In this document: piece by piece, positions 26,888 through 36,630 of the stretch
Numbering within the stretch: the stretch's first letter is position 1
Layout of the letters: the number at the start of each line of letters is the position of its first letter
Assembly: GCF_900182955.1 (NCBI RefSeq)
Contig: NZ_FXUL01000033.1
Location: 1-58,403 of the forward strand
Reading direction: 5' to 3'
Origin: Noviherbaspirillum suwonense
GTDB lineage: Bacteria > Pseudomonadota > Gammaproteobacteria > Burkholderiales > Burkholderiaceae_D
DNA length: 58,403 nucleotides
Notes under the pieces: generated by a model
What the model saw: the letters and a program-made list of their open reading frames with translations, nothing else
The model's database searches: none
Told to the model about the DNA's origin: nothing
Translations under genes and position numbers: made by a program

Positions 26888-27955
26888 CTAATCCGGCTTG
26901 GCGGCGTTTTCAACGGGCTTTGCAGCCGGTTCGGCAAGGGTGTCTGCCATCGCTTTCTTGACCGCATTGACGATGTTCGCGCGCAGGCCTTCAGGCGCAT
27001 TTGCCAGGTCGATTTTCAGGCGACCGTCTTCGAATTCACGTATGGAGCCCAGACGCGTGTTTCCCCATTGCAAAGGGTAAGCGCGCGACCGTTCCCGGGT
27101 AAGCGGCTCATGGGCTTTTCGTTCGCGCATCCGCTCGAGGTCACGCACCGATAACTTTTCGGCGATCACTTGCTCGGCGATGGATTCCAGCGCTGTTTCA
27201 TCCACCAGCTTGGACAACTGTCGCATCTCCTGGGCGACGCGGATGCCGAAGCTGGCAGGCCGGGTCCGGACGATGTTGAGCACCCGGGGCGGGAGGTCGA
27301 GCACGGCAAGGGTCTTGGACACCGTGCCCTGCTTGATGTTGAGATGCTCGGCAATGTGATCCTGGCCGCGGTACGTGCCGTCATCCAGCATCGTTCTCCA
27401 GGAGAGCGCGTTGTCCAGGATCGTCTGGTCGTTACGCTCCTCGTTCAAGAGCAGGGAGAGCCGGTAAGCCTCCAGGTCCGACAGCGGCTCGACGATGGAC
27501 GCCAGTATTGTCGTCCGGCCCAGGCTGATCAACGCCCGCTTGCGGTATCGTCCCTCGATCAGCAGATAAGCGCCCGGCGTGTCAGGGTCCGGCATCGCGA
27601 CTGCAGGCACGCGCTGGCCGTCCCGTGCAATCGTGGTCGCCATCTCATCAATGCGCGCAGGATCGTAGACCTGGCGTGCATTGCGTGGATGGTCCTTGAC
27701 CAGGGCGATTGGCAGAGCCCGTACTACGTAATCCTCGCTGGCGGGCGCCTGTACCGAGGCTGGGGGCGCTGGCGCCCTGCTATCCAAGCCGGCTTCAGCA
27801 GTCGCCGTCTTCGTCTCCGCTTCCTGCGCCCGTTGCAGCTTGACCCGGCTCATCGCAACGACCAGATCCGCATTTTCGAACTTGTCCTTGGATTGCACAG
27901 TCTGGTCGGCGACGCTCGGGTTCAGCCTGTCGTACAACCCCTTTTTTTTGCTCAT
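26888..27955 (-). CDS. parB: ParB-family partition protein
   Basis: A 355-residue centromere-binding protein. The ParB/Srx-like domain (about 78-180) contains DHPRNARQVYDPARIDEMATTIARDGQRVPAVA and IEGRYRKRALISLG, a variant of the GERRxxA box used for CTP binding. A helix-turn-helix follows (IAEHLNIKQGTVSKTLAVLDLPPRVL, about 195-225). The N-terminal 75 residues are linker-like. Its ATG overlaps the parA stop as ATGA, so the pair is translationally coupled. It faces rep tail-to-tail. Confidence 0.92.
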   Translation of the reverse strand: MSKKKGLYDRLNPSVADQTVQSKDKFENADLVVAMSRVKLQRAQEAETKTATAEAGLDSRAPAPPASVQAPASEDYVVRALPIALVKDHPRNARQVYDPARIDEMATTIARDGQRVPAVAMPDPDTPGAYLLIEGRYRKRALISLGRTTILASIVEPLSDLEAYRLSLLLNEERNDQTILDNALSWRTMLDDGTYRGQDHIAEHLNIKQGTVSKTLAVLDLPPRVLNIVRTRPASFGIRVAQEMRQLSKLVDETALESIAEQVIAEKLSVRDLERMRERKAHEPLTRERSRAYPLQWGNTRLGSIREFEDGRLKIDLANAPEGLRANIVNAVKKAMADTLAEPAAKPVENAAKPD

Positions 27956-28650
27956 TTCCTGCCCTTGGTCTTGATCTTGGGAACCTGCAGTTTTAAGGTG
28001 GCGACGATCTCGTCGAACAAGTTTTCGATCTCGAGGATGGCCGTCTTCGCGCTGCTGCCGAAGTAATGGACCGAATCCCCTGTCAGCATCGCTTCGACAA
28101 ACGCGGTGCGCTGGTGCAATCGCGTCTTGAATAGCGGCGCACTTTCGCGCATCGTCGCCATGCTGGTCAGCGAGTGGCGCGACATGGCAAGATTGGCAAT
28201 GACGTTGGAACCGAGCAATCGTATCTGGAGTTCCGGGTTGACCGCAGCAGCCCGCTCGGCAAGTTCCAGCAGGTCAGTCGACGCCCAAAGATCTCCTGGC
28301 TTTGGCACGATGGGGACGATCGCCAGATCGGCGATCATCAGCATGACCTGCGGTATCGGCGAATCGACCGAGGGCGGGCAGTCGACGAAGATCAGATCGT
28401 AATCGTCCACGTACTGTTTGACTTCCTGCGCAATCTTGGCCTCCGCCATCGCCAGTCCCATCACGCGGATCTTGTGCGCCTGCCCTTCTTCTGCCTGGGC
28501 AACCCATTTCGTCGCCGTTCCCTGCTTGTCTGCATCGATCAGCAAGGTTTTGAAACCTCTACGGACGGCGGTCCCGGCCAGATGCACTGCAGCGGTGGTC
28601 TTCCCAGCGCCGCCCTTCTGATTTGTGACGATGATGAGTTTGGCTGGCAT
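27952..28650 (-). CDS. parA: ParA-family partition ATPase
   Basis: A 232-residue deviant Walker-type ATPase. The P-loop KGGAGKTT (about 12-19) carries the signature Lys at its start; Walker A' (LLIDADKQGTATKW) and Walker B (YDLIFVDCPPSVDSP) follow. It lacks the N-terminal DNA-binding domain of P1-type ParA, so it is the short form, and its own promoter is more likely controlled by ParB or by ParA through other contacts. With ParB it should segregate the replicon. Confidence 0.92.
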   Translation of the reverse strand: MPAKLIIVTNQKGGAGKTTAAVHLAGTAVRRGFKTLLIDADKQGTATKWVAQAEEGQAHKIRVMGLAMAEAKIAQEVKQYVDDYDLIFVDCPPSVDSPIPQVMLMIADLAIVPIVPKPGDLWASTDLLELAERAAAVNPELQIRLLGSNVIANLAMSRHSLTSMATMRESAPLFKTRLHQRTAFVEAMLTGDSVHYFGSSAKTAILEIENLFDEIVATLKLQVPKIKTKGRK

Positions 28651-28661
28651 GGTTAGATTTT

Positions 28662-28705
28662 AGAATTTAATTCTTTCTTATACTAAAAACCGTATTTAAA
28701 ATCAA
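28662..28705 (-). promoter_or_regulatory. parAB promoter with overlapping palindrome
   Basis: On the minus strand TTGATT (28700-28705) and TATAAG (28677-28682) are separated by exactly 17 bp. Just downstream of the -10, the 13-bp palindrome AGAATTTAATTCT (28662-28674) overlaps the expected transcription start, where an operator for autoregulation would lie. The parA ATG is 12 bp further on. Confidence 0.65.
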
Positions 28706-29562
28706 TGATGCGCTACGTTTTGTTGGGTTGCTATCCATAACAAGTCGGCTTCTTGCTCTTGAACTGTTAAGAGTAAAGGGGTTTAAGGGTTATGTAAGCT
28801 TCCGAGCCGGGGCAGGAACACGCGTTGTGCGATATAGGGGTCTTTGGTCCGAGGCTAAATAGAATTCTTTGCCGTCTTCGGAGCGCGTCTGGCGATTGAT
28901 ATTCCCTGGGGAATATTGACCACCGAGTTTAGCTCTGAAAATTAAACCTACTTGGCACGGGCTCAATTTTTTCAATGGTTTGGAAACTCAGCCGCATCAT
29001 CGAGTGGAAAGCGGTATCGGGCAACAGCTAGATACAAACGAAGAACGCAGAAAAATCGTAGTTACATTCTGTTTGCAGAAACAGCTCTAGGCTGAGTCAA
29101 AAAATCAACTCTGTCGCTGGGGCTATGGCTATGGCTATGGCTGTAGATCTAGTGAGTTCTATCCTTGGCAGGAGATCTAGCTGCTTTTACTACGCCGGCG
29201 CTGTTCTCTAATGCGTGTTGGAAACTGTCGGCAGCGTCCACATATTTAAGATGTTTTAGTGAGCCCTTACGCAAGGCATCATTCTGGCTAAAGGTAGCAA
29301 CCTTCGTTGTGAGCCACCATGGACAAGGTTTTATTCCCCGGTGAATATCGCGATCGGGAGAAATTTCCTGAATATTTGGCTGGGAAGCCGGCTCTGCTTC
29401 AGCGGTAAGCCGATCCGCAAATCAGGGATCTTTAACCCTAAAACTAAGATTCACAACCAGTTCACAATCCTGAGCCGAGCAGGCAATTCTCCTGACTCGT
29501 TTTCCTGGAAGACTTTTCCAATTCTTGCAACCTTCTGGCTCGCTAGAAATCCGCGTGGTCAC
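28706..29562. other. Gene-free region between parA and the integrase; possible parS sites
   Basis: About 860 bp without a credible gene. It holds two related palindromes, TATTCCC-TG-GGGAATA (28900-28915) and TATTCCC-CG-GTGAATA (29332-29347, one mismatch), plus an inverted repeat CTGTTT/AAACAG (29070-29085) and three GGCTAT units with a fourth variant (29121-29144). The palindromes are candidates for ParB-binding parS sites because of their position next to parAB. This is inference; the sequence does not match a parS motif I can recall with certainty. Confidence 0.5.
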
Positions 29563-31527
29563 CTAGTCTAGCGACCCGAGCGCCTCGAGCTTCTCCACTT
29601 CCCGGCTGCGCTTGTCCTTTTCGGTCGTTATATAAATAGATGTTGTCGTAAGCGACCGATGCCCTAAAAGGTCGCGTATCGTTTCAAGACCCATCCCGGC
29701 ATGTATGCCGTGCGTCGCGAAGGTATGCCTCAGCCAGTGCGTTGAAACGCGCCCAAACTTTGCGGCTCGCGCAGGATCTTCAGCCTGAATCTCGTTAGCA
29801 ACGTCCTCGAAAAATGTCTTGAGGACTTTGTAGATTCGTCCCGAAGACAACGGTGTTTCCACGCGCACGGCCTGTTTATCCCGGGGCACCGACGCGATCA
29901 ATGGCGCGTCGGGCGGCGCGTCTGCGAATGTCCGGTATCCCCTAGTCTGAAAGTAGCTTTCTATCTCCGCGACGATCAGGCGATTGAGTTGCACACGCCT
30001 GGTTTTACCGCCCTTTCCGAGCACAGCCAGTTCCCACTGGGCGTCCTGTTCTCCAGCCCGGACGAACGTAATCAAGTCACGTCGGTGCAATGCTGCAAGT
30101 TCCGAAAGGCGACATCCCGTGCTGTAGGCAAGTGCGAGGACAAACCGCAGCCGGTAATACCTTTGATCCTTTTGCATGGATCTCAGATAACGCTTTACCA
30201 CGCTCCAGTCTTCAAGCGTCAATGCCCGCGTAATGTCCATGCCCTCATTGCGCGCCGCCAGATGCGGCATGGCTTTAAATGGATTGTTGTGCAAATAATT
30301 CTGGTCGCACAGCCACTGCATCATGCCTTGTAAGATGACAAGCGCAGTGCGCTGTGAACTCTCGGAAAGTGCGCTTTCAAACGGACGCCAGCGCGAAGAA
30401 AACCGGTCGATGCCGCGCGGGCCTATCCAGTCGGCTTGTGCGATCCGGAAGTGCTGTTTCCATTGCTCGTCTGTTTCCCGTCCCAGTCGCCACAGGAAGT
30501 CACGGTAGGCAATGCAGTCCTCCACTGTCAGAGAGCTCAGCGCAGTCCTGGCTTCCAGCACAGACCAAAGCAAAAAACGCTCTGCTTCCTTGCGGTAGGC
30601 GCGCAAGGTATGACTGCCCGGCTTCCTGCGCGACAGCCAAACATTAATTGCCTCGAGGTCATTGCGTGCGCTGAGCGATGAACGCTCGGCCCTGTTCGAA
30701 CCCGTGGCGCCGCTTAATGCTTGCGGCACTTCGAATTGTTCGATCGGCACGATGCCGGGCCGGCGGGGCAGGGCGGGTACGGACGCCGGCAGTATCTGCA
30801 TGCGCGGCTGGATACTGCGTATGGACAGCGTCACCCCCAGCGCGTCAGCCGTTTCAGGAAGCATGAGCCACTCGACGATATAGCCGGCCGCCTTGATCCC
30901 GATGCGTGGGACCTTGGTGTACCACCGAAATCCATGGGCTTCGATCGTGTCGACGAGATCCCGCAATGTAATGATTCGGGCCGCGACCAGGCGGTTTGCG
31001 ATCGCCGGATCGAGCCAGCCAGCGACGCCATCATCCAGATGCGGATCGGCCTGGACGAGTGCCTCAAGCTGGTTGAGCACAGCGGCCTGCCGTTCGCGCA
31101 GCCGCTTGTTCCGCTTGAACCGCCTCTGCGCGCCTGGATCCGTCGCACCATATTCCTGTTCGAAAAGTTCGAGAAGTTCTCGTTCGGAAAACATCTGGTG
31201 CGGATCGCGCTCTTCGCGAAATTCATCCAGGTCAGGGCTTGCTCCTTCCTGCCTGGCGGCAAGCTTTTCGGGAGCCATGCGAATTACCCGAGCGCCAGCC
31301 GCATTGCCTGTCCGCCGCGCGGCGACAGTGAGCTGATCGACGATCCAGCCCAGCAGCGACTTCGCAACGCGCAGGTCAGTGGCGCCAGCCTGCGCCGCAT
31401 TTGTTTCGATATACCGTTCGGAGAGTTGCCTTAAGTCCAGGCCATCCAGATAGCCGCGGAAGAAAGCGAAGTGATGGCGACCAAGCTGTACAAGCACGGT
31501 TCCGCGGGAAATCCAGTTTGCCGGCAT
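29563..31527 (-). CDS. Large tyrosine recombinase of the replicon backbone
   Basis: A 654-residue site-specific recombinase. The first 300 residues are a non-catalytic extension (QLGRHHFAFFRGYLDGLDLRQLSERYIE; WLDPAIANRLVAARIITLRDLVDTIEAHG). A core-binding domain (about 300-410) and the catalytic domain follow. Catalytic residues are complete: Arg in STGCRLSELAALHRRDL, His-x-x-Arg in HWLRHTFATHG, His in DLLGHRSLTTT and Tyr in SIYITTEKDK. Proteins of this type accompany rep/parAB on Burkholderiales secondary replicons and probably resolve multimers. It is not flanked by phage genes. Confidence 0.88.
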   Translation of the reverse strand: MPANWISRGTVLVQLGRHHFAFFRGYLDGLDLRQLSERYIETNAAQAGATDLRVAKSLLGWIVDQLTVAARRTGNAAGARVIRMAPEKLAARQEGASPDLDEFREERDPHQMFSERELLELFEQEYGATDPGAQRRFKRNKRLRERQAAVLNQLEALVQADPHLDDGVAGWLDPAIANRLVAARIITLRDLVDTIEAHGFRWYTKVPRIGIKAAGYIVEWLMLPETADALGVTLSIRSIQPRMQILPASVPALPRRPGIVPIEQFEVPQALSGATGSNRAERSSLSARNDLEAINVWLSRRKPGSHTLRAYRKEAERFLLWSVLEARTALSSLTVEDCIAYRDFLWRLGRETDEQWKQHFRIAQADWIGPRGIDRFSSRWRPFESALSESSQRTALVILQGMMQWLCDQNYLHNNPFKAMPHLAARNEGMDITRALTLEDWSVVKRYLRSMQKDQRYYRLRFVLALAYSTGCRLSELAALHRRDLITFVRAGEQDAQWELAVLGKGGKTRRVQLNRLIVAEIESYFQTRGYRTFADAPPDAPLIASVPRDKQAVRVETPLSSGRIYKVLKTFFEDVANEIQAEDPARAAKFGRVSTHWLRHTFATHGIHAGMGLETIRDLLGHRSLTTTSIYITTEKDKRSREVEKLEALGSLD

Positions 31528-31951
31528 GAAATGGGAGAGGGAAGTCGTTGTTTTAAATAAGGAATTTGAATGTTACGCGAATGTAGGCGAAGAGCGCAAA
31601 TGATGAAACAGGGTATTTACGGATAAATAACGGTATATTGATAATTTCAGTAATCAATCCTTATCATTCTCATTTCGCCGTTCATGGCATACCAGGGAAA
31701 GCCTTACGTGAAGCCGGCTCCGATCCTTCCGGGTGTCACCTAAGTCCCACCGTCTTCCACATTCTCCCTACAGCGCTAATGGCAGCAGGCAGGCAGTGCC
31801 TCTGACTGGAGCGATGTTCGCGGCAACGACGTCATCCGTGAAACGGCTTTCCAAAACCGCCAGGCATCGTCAGGTATTCGGCCAGCAGTTCTACGACCGA
31901 AGGCAGGCGAACCCCGATACTTTCCCTAGGGCAAATCAGTGCTTCGGAAAC
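31528..31951. other. Intergenic region between integrase and exporter genes
   Basis: About 420 bp with no credible gene. The part near the integrase start (31610-31660) is AT-rich and could hold its promoter or a recombination site. The rest is ordinary in composition, and no clear terminator for the exporter operon was found. Confidence 0.5.
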
Positions 31952-34126
31952 TTATGCACCGATCTGTTCGGGACGCACGATAAAAGAATGAGCAAGAAGC
32001 GCTTCCTTGTGTTCCATCGTCCGGACATCGTCGATCACTTTCCCTCGGTCAATGACGATCACGCGATCTGCTGACAAGATGGTCTCGGGGCGGTGCGCGA
32101 CGATAATGCGGGTCATCCGGTTCTCGGAAATTGCAGCATTGACTGCTCTTTCTCGCGCCACATCCAGGTGGCTTGTCGCTTCATCGAGCAGCAAGATGAC
32201 CGGGTCGTTGTAGAGCGCGCGCGCAATCAGGACGCGCTGCTTCTGTCCTCCGGACAAGACGGTTCCCATATCGCCGATCAGCGTGTGATATCCCATCGGC
32301 ATGTTATTGATGTCCTCATGCACTGCTGCTAGTTCGGCACACTTTCTGACCCTGGCAGGGGAGGGCTTGTCCGCGAAGAAGCTGATGTTATCCGCAATGG
32401 AGCCGGCAAACAGGTGATCGTCCTGCAGCACCACGCCGATCATGGCGCGATAACGTTCCAATCCGACACGGTCGAGCGGACTTCCATCGATCAGCACATC
32501 ACCCGACGTCTGTTCGCGCAGGCTCGCAAGCACGCGGAGCAGGGTAGTCTTGCCGCAGCCGGAAATGCCGACGATGGCCACGCATTCTCCTGGTTCGATT
32601 CGAAAATTCAGGCCGTCCAGCACCCAGGGATCGTTTGCGCCATATCGGAATCGCAGGTTTCTTACTTCGACTGCGGGAGGCCTGGTTTGCCGCTCCTGCT
32701 CGAAAACGGGGGTTCGCGGCTCCGGCGCGGTCAATGCGATATCCGCCAGGCGTTCAGCATGCAACCGTAGAAGGTGAAGATCGAGCGCCTTGTTGATCAC
32801 TTCTGTCGCACGGCTCAGGAACTGGTCCTTATAGCTGAGAAACGCAAGCAGCATCCCGACGGAAAAGGTGTTTTGCAGTACGCGGTTTGCACCCAGCCAG
32901 ACGACCAGGATGGCAACCGTGCCGATCAGGAGGGAATTAATTGTTTTAAACGCCAGGGAAAGCTTCTGCGTCGTGATCTGGCGGTTTACGGTCTGGACCA
33001 ACAGATTGAGCCAGTGCGCACGGCGATTTTCCTGCGCATTGAATAGCTTGATGGTTTTTATGCCGCGCATGGTTTCCAGAAAATGACTGTCCCGTTTAGC
33101 GCCCCAGACAATGGACTCAATCGAGGCCTGTCGCAGCGGCGTGTACAGACCCCACCGCAAAAGGGCGTAGAGCAATGCGCCTGCAAGCACGACGGCGGCG
33201 AGGGCGGGCGCATAGATGAACATCACCACCAGGGTAATCAAGGACATCAGTCCGTCGAGCAGGATTTCGACCATGTCAGTCGTAATCGCCTGCAGGATCA
33301 CCTCCTGCGACCCAAATCGCGACATGACGTCGCCGATGTGGCGCGATTCGTAATAGCTCGCAGGTAGATTAATAAGATGGGTGAACAGATTCGCGCGGCC
33401 CATGACCTTCAAGGAACTGGAAATTGCAATGAGGGTCCATCCCCGCATTGCTGTCACTGCCACCCGGATAAAAAGGAGCAGCATGAAGCCCATCACAAGG
33501 GTAAGCAAGAGGTTGGCGTCTGCGGTGACCAGCGCTTCATCGACGACCCACTGCATGAAAAAGGGACTTATTACCGCAAACACCTCAATGGCAAGCGCCA
33601 TCAATGCAAGCATCCCGAGGGACTGCTTCAGGCCGACCATGCGCCCCAGGAGGCTGCTGATGCGGACGCGCGCCGCCGGTTTCATTTCATCGAACTGGGC
33701 TGTCGGCGTCAGTTCAAGCGCCACGCCGGTGAAATGCTGAAGGACCTCCGTGTTGGATACCCGGAGCACGCCGACGCCCGGATCGTGAATGACGATGCTG
33801 GCAGCGCCAGCATGCTTGAGAACGACGAAATGGTTCAGGTCCCAGTGCAAAATACAGGGCGCCTGCAACTGACGCAATTCCTCCACTTCCAAACGCAGCG
33901 GTCTCGATGCCAACCCGATCTTGTCGGCAATGCCGATCAGGTCTTTAAAGGTCGACCCCTTGAGCGACAGGCCAAATTGCCGGCGCAGCTCTCCCATGTC
34001 GACGTGATTGCCATGGTAGCCGGCAATCATCGCCAGGCAAACGAGACCGCACTCAGCCGCTTCCGTCTGCAGCATCATCGGCAGGGGCTTGCCCAAGCCA
34101 AGGTTGAGCTCGTCCAAGAGGCTCAT
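31952..34126 (-). CDS. C39 peptidase-containing peptide ABC exporter
   Basis: A 724-residue transporter with three modules. The N-terminal C39 peptidase (about 1-140) is intact: Gln in MLQTEAAECGLVCLAM, the catalytic Cys in the same segment, His in WDLNHFVVL and Asp in IHDPGVG. A six-helix membrane domain covers about 150-430. The ATPase (about 475-700) has Walker A GISGCGKTT, the signature LSGGQKQR and Walker B ILLLDEATSHLD. It should cleave double-glycine leaders and export the core peptide. The start at MSLLDEL overlaps the HlyD stop (ATGA). Partner precursor at 36631. Confidence 0.92.
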   Translation of the reverse strand: MSLLDELNLGLGKPLPMMLQTEAAECGLVCLAMIAGYHGNHVDMGELRRQFGLSLKGSTFKDLIGIADKIGLASRPLRLEVEELRQLQAPCILHWDLNHFVVLKHAGAASIVIHDPGVGVLRVSNTEVLQHFTGVALELTPTAQFDEMKPAARVRISSLLGRMVGLKQSLGMLALMALAIEVFAVISPFFMQWVVDEALVTADANLLLTLVMGFMLLLFIRVAVTAMRGWTLIAISSSLKVMGRANLFTHLINLPASYYESRHIGDVMSRFGSQEVILQAITTDMVEILLDGLMSLITLVVMFIYAPALAAVVLAGALLYALLRWGLYTPLRQASIESIVWGAKRDSHFLETMRGIKTIKLFNAQENRRAHWLNLLVQTVNRQITTQKLSLAFKTINSLLIGTVAILVVWLGANRVLQNTFSVGMLLAFLSYKDQFLSRATEVINKALDLHLLRLHAERLADIALTAPEPRTPVFEQERQTRPPAVEVRNLRFRYGANDPWVLDGLNFRIEPGECVAIVGISGCGKTTLLRVLASLREQTSGDVLIDGSPLDRVGLERYRAMIGVVLQDDHLFAGSIADNISFFADKPSPARVRKCAELAAVHEDINNMPMGYHTLIGDMGTVLSGGQKQRVLIARALYNDPVILLLDEATSHLDVARERAVNAAISENRMTRIIVAHRPETILSADRVIVIDRGKVIDDVRTMEHKEALLAHSFIVRPEQIGA

Positions 34127-35454
34127 CCGTTCCACTTTCCGGTAAAGGAGTAAAGAGGATCCAGCACCCATTCATACAAGCGACGCCGCTCCAGGACAAT
34201 ATCCGCGTCGAGTTGCATATTCGGCTGCAATCGCAAGGCCTTGCCGTAGGCTGTGACATCCTGTGTAGTCAAACGGACGGTCACGCGGTACACCGCCTCG
34301 GTGGAGCCAGGGGCGTTGACGAGTCCAGCGAGTTGCGGCGGCAGCTCCGCAGGGCTGATCGCCGACTTGGCGATGCTGGATATCGTTCCTTCGTAGTGGC
34401 CGAATTTCTGGTAAGGGTAGGCCTGGTAGCGAAGCAGTACACGCTGGCCCGCCTGCAAAAAACCAATTGCCCGGCTAGGCGCGTACAGGTGGGCTTCCAG
34501 CCGGGTGCCGGATGGGATGATGCTAAGCAAGGGCACCGCAGGTTTTACGCCGCCCCCCAATTCAACCTGCACGGCGCTCACCGTACCGTCCTGCGGCGCA
34601 GGCACCACTATCTCGCGCCGCGCTTCCGCTTCAGCCAACTCCTGGCCGATGACGGAAATGTTGCGGGCGATGCTGGCGTCCTGGGCCTGAAATTTTATCG
34701 GGAGATCCCGGAGTTCACCTTCGAGTCCAAGACGATCGCGCTGCAAGATCATGCGATTTCGCTCCAGCGCCCTCAGCTTGGCGGCCTGCTCGATCCGCGC
34801 TTCTGCAGCCGTCTGAAGCTGTTGCTGAGAGATGAATCCGCGGTCAACCAGGTCTTTCTGGCGTTCTTCCGTCTTGATTGCCAGTTGCAGACGCGACCGC
34901 TGCAGATCGATCTCCTCCTTGAGTTGAGCTTGCTCCAGGCTCAACGCGGTCAGCCGGTCAGTGATTGCTTTGGACTGCTGCTTCAATAACTGCTGGTTTT
35001 GACGTCCTTCCTGGAGCAGGCTCTCGCGTCGCGCTGCCATTGCCCGGGCGATACTGGCCTGCGTATCGCCCAGGTTGACGCTTTGCTGCTCCGTCGACAG
35101 GGCGACCAGGGGCTGTCCCTTGCGAACCGCATCGCCTTCCTTCACGAAAAAACTCGTCACGACGCCCGGCTGCGAGGCAAATACCCGTGCCACGCCTTGT
35201 TCCGGCACCAGCCAGCCCCCCACATGCGCTTTCCTGGCATAGCTGGCACAGAACAGCAGGGAAAGGATTCCAGCGGTGAGGACAAGGGCAATCGCCGTGA
35301 ACCATCGCTGGGACGGACGGGGCTTTAGGAGAACCGTGCCCAGCCATTGGGTCTGCTGCTCGACCAGAACCTGTGGCCGGAATAGGGAATCCTTGGGGGC
35401 CAGCGCTTTACCGGGGCCCGCATCGATGGCTTGTGTCCGGACCGAGCCTTCCAT
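34123..35454 (-). CDS. HlyD/CvaA-type periplasmic adaptor
   Basis: A 443-residue membrane fusion protein. One transmembrane helix near 50-72 (FTAIALVLTAGILSLLF) follows a short cytoplasmic N terminus. A lipoyl-like segment (VFASQPGVVTSFFVKEGDAVRKGQPL, about 90-115) and a long coiled coil (about 125-235, rich in Gln/Leu/Glu) come next. The beta-barrel region lies at the C terminus (VELGGGVKPAVPLLSIIPSGTRLEAHLYAPSRAIGFLQAGQRVLLRY). It should bridge the ABC exporter to an outer-membrane TolC-like channel, which is not encoded here. Two bases separate it from the upstream gene. Confidence 0.9.
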   Translation of the reverse strand: MEGSVRTQAIDAGPGKALAPKDSLFRPQVLVEQQTQWLGTVLLKPRPSQRWFTAIALVLTAGILSLLFCASYARKAHVGGWLVPEQGVARVFASQPGVVTSFFVKEGDAVRKGQPLVALSTEQQSVNLGDTQASIARAMAARRESLLQEGRQNQQLLKQQSKAITDRLTALSLEQAQLKEEIDLQRSRLQLAIKTEERQKDLVDRGFISQQQLQTAAEARIEQAAKLRALERNRMILQRDRLGLEGELRDLPIKFQAQDASIARNISVIGQELAEAEARREIVVPAPQDGTVSAVQVELGGGVKPAVPLLSIIPSGTRLEAHLYAPSRAIGFLQAGQRVLLRYQAYPYQKFGHYEGTISSIAKSAISPAELPPQLAGLVNAPGSTEAVYRVTVRLTTQDVTAYGKALRLQPNMQLDADIVLERRRLYEWVLDPLYSFTGKWNG

Positions 35455-35456
35455 AT

Positions 35457-36404
35457 CTATTCTTCGACCAGATAGTCACGGATCTCGTAGCTGACTTCAA
35501 TTGTCCGGGCAACCTTTTTGGTTGCGCACAATTTCCTGATCTTCGGATCCTTGAAATCTTTCAGCAGCGGCGGCCTCGGGGAATTGAAGAAATAGCCCGG
35601 GTCATTGGCGACGATGGGTTTGGCGATAAGGTCGAGTTCATCACGGCGGGTTACCGTCTGGACAATGCATGGCGCGTGAGTGATGCCCAGCTCGCTCAAT
35701 GCGCATGCGCGATGGTATCCATTATTAAGAACCAATCGACCGCTGTCGTCATCATGGATCGCATTCAGGAAATTCGAGCTGAATCCCACGACCAAACCGA
35801 TGACGCCGGCAATCTGCCCAAATGACTCATGACCTGAAATCTGGCCGGGTTTGAGCATCAGGGCTTCATGAAAGCGGAAGTCTGTAGAAGACGAGCGAAA
35901 GATATATCGCCTCGAATCCGCCTCCCTTATCTGGACGGGCGCCTGGTATTCCTCAAGCGGCAGACAGAAGCGAAACAAGGATGCAATATCCGCCGCCTGC
36001 CCAAGTCGGGACTTGAGCATTTCCACGAAATTGCGATTCACATGGTTTTGACATACCACCAGGCGATCGAGTTCGACCATCTTAATCGCGGTCGGCAGAC
36101 TTTCGAATGTATGCCGAAAGCGGGGATCAGCTGCAAGTTCCGCTGCACAATCATCGAGTTCCGATGGAAGCGAGAAAGTTTCTATCGCGTCCGCGATGTT
36201 TCTCTCGGTTCTCATGAGAAGTTCATAGTAATCGTTAGCGTTACGCCATTCATTTACCCTGTCGCTACGGATTCCATTTGCACCTTCTCGCCCAAGGTCA
36301 TCGACAAAGTCGAGGTATTTTTTCAGCGGAGGCTGGCCTAGAATCCATAATTCCTGCTGGCCGGCAGCTTGCGCCGCAGTCTCATGCCCGTTTTGGAACC
36401 TGTC
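35457..36404 (-). CDS. Hypothetical protein with ParB-like motif, in the peptide-export operon
   Basis: A 315-residue soluble protein with no known enzyme motif for peptide modification. The clearest feature is NNGYHRACALSELGITHAPCIVQTV (about 225-250), which resembles the G-x-HR-xx-AL-xx-G segment of ParB/Srx-fold proteins that bind or use nucleotides. The N terminus reads MDRFQNGHETAAQAAG. I chose this start because GGGAAG lies just upstream; in-frame ATGs at 36479 and 36515 would add a hydrophobic stretch. It sits two bases before the adaptor gene, so it probably belongs to the export or maturation machinery. Immunity is another possibility. Confidence 0.65.
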   Translation of the reverse strand, partial: DRFQNGHETAAQAAGQQELWILGQPPLKKYLDFVDDLGREGANGIRSDRVNEWRNANDYYELLMRTERNIADAIETFSLPSELDDCAAELAADPRFRHTFESLPTAIKMVELDRLVVCQNHVNRNFVEMLKSRLGQAADIASLFRFCLPLEEYQAPVQIREADSRRYIFRSSSTDFRFHEALMLKPGQISGHESFGQIAGVIGLVVGFSSNFLNAIHDDDSGRLVLNNGYHRACALSELGITHAPCIVQTVTRRDELDLIAKPIVANDPGYFFNSPRPPLLKDFKDPKIRKLCATKKVARTIEVSYEIRDYLVEE

Positions 36405-36540
36405 CATAAATCTTCCCGCTTGCGCATAAAAAGTTGATCTTGCGAACAGTAAAATGCATGCCTTTATCGGATAGATCATGTAATCCCCGGCGCCCAACAC
36501 CGAGGGTTCATTCACAAAGCCGGCAGGCGATTTACGGATA

Positions 36541-36581
36541 GTGCCGGGCCAAGCGTTTTGTCAGAACGCCTGGCCCGGTGC
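36541..36581 (-). terminator. Strong hairpin between precursor and exporter genes
   Basis: Arms of 17 nt (36541-36557 and 36565-36581) pair at 14 positions around a 7-nt loop. There is no T run on either strand, so it is not a classical terminator. Placed 50 bp after the precursor stop, it could be an RNA-stability or partial-termination element that lets the precursor be made in excess of the exporter. Confidence 0.65.
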
Positions 36582-36630
36582 GACTAGGGCCATCATTCAG
36601 ATTGCAACGGCCTTCCAGGCAAATACGGCT

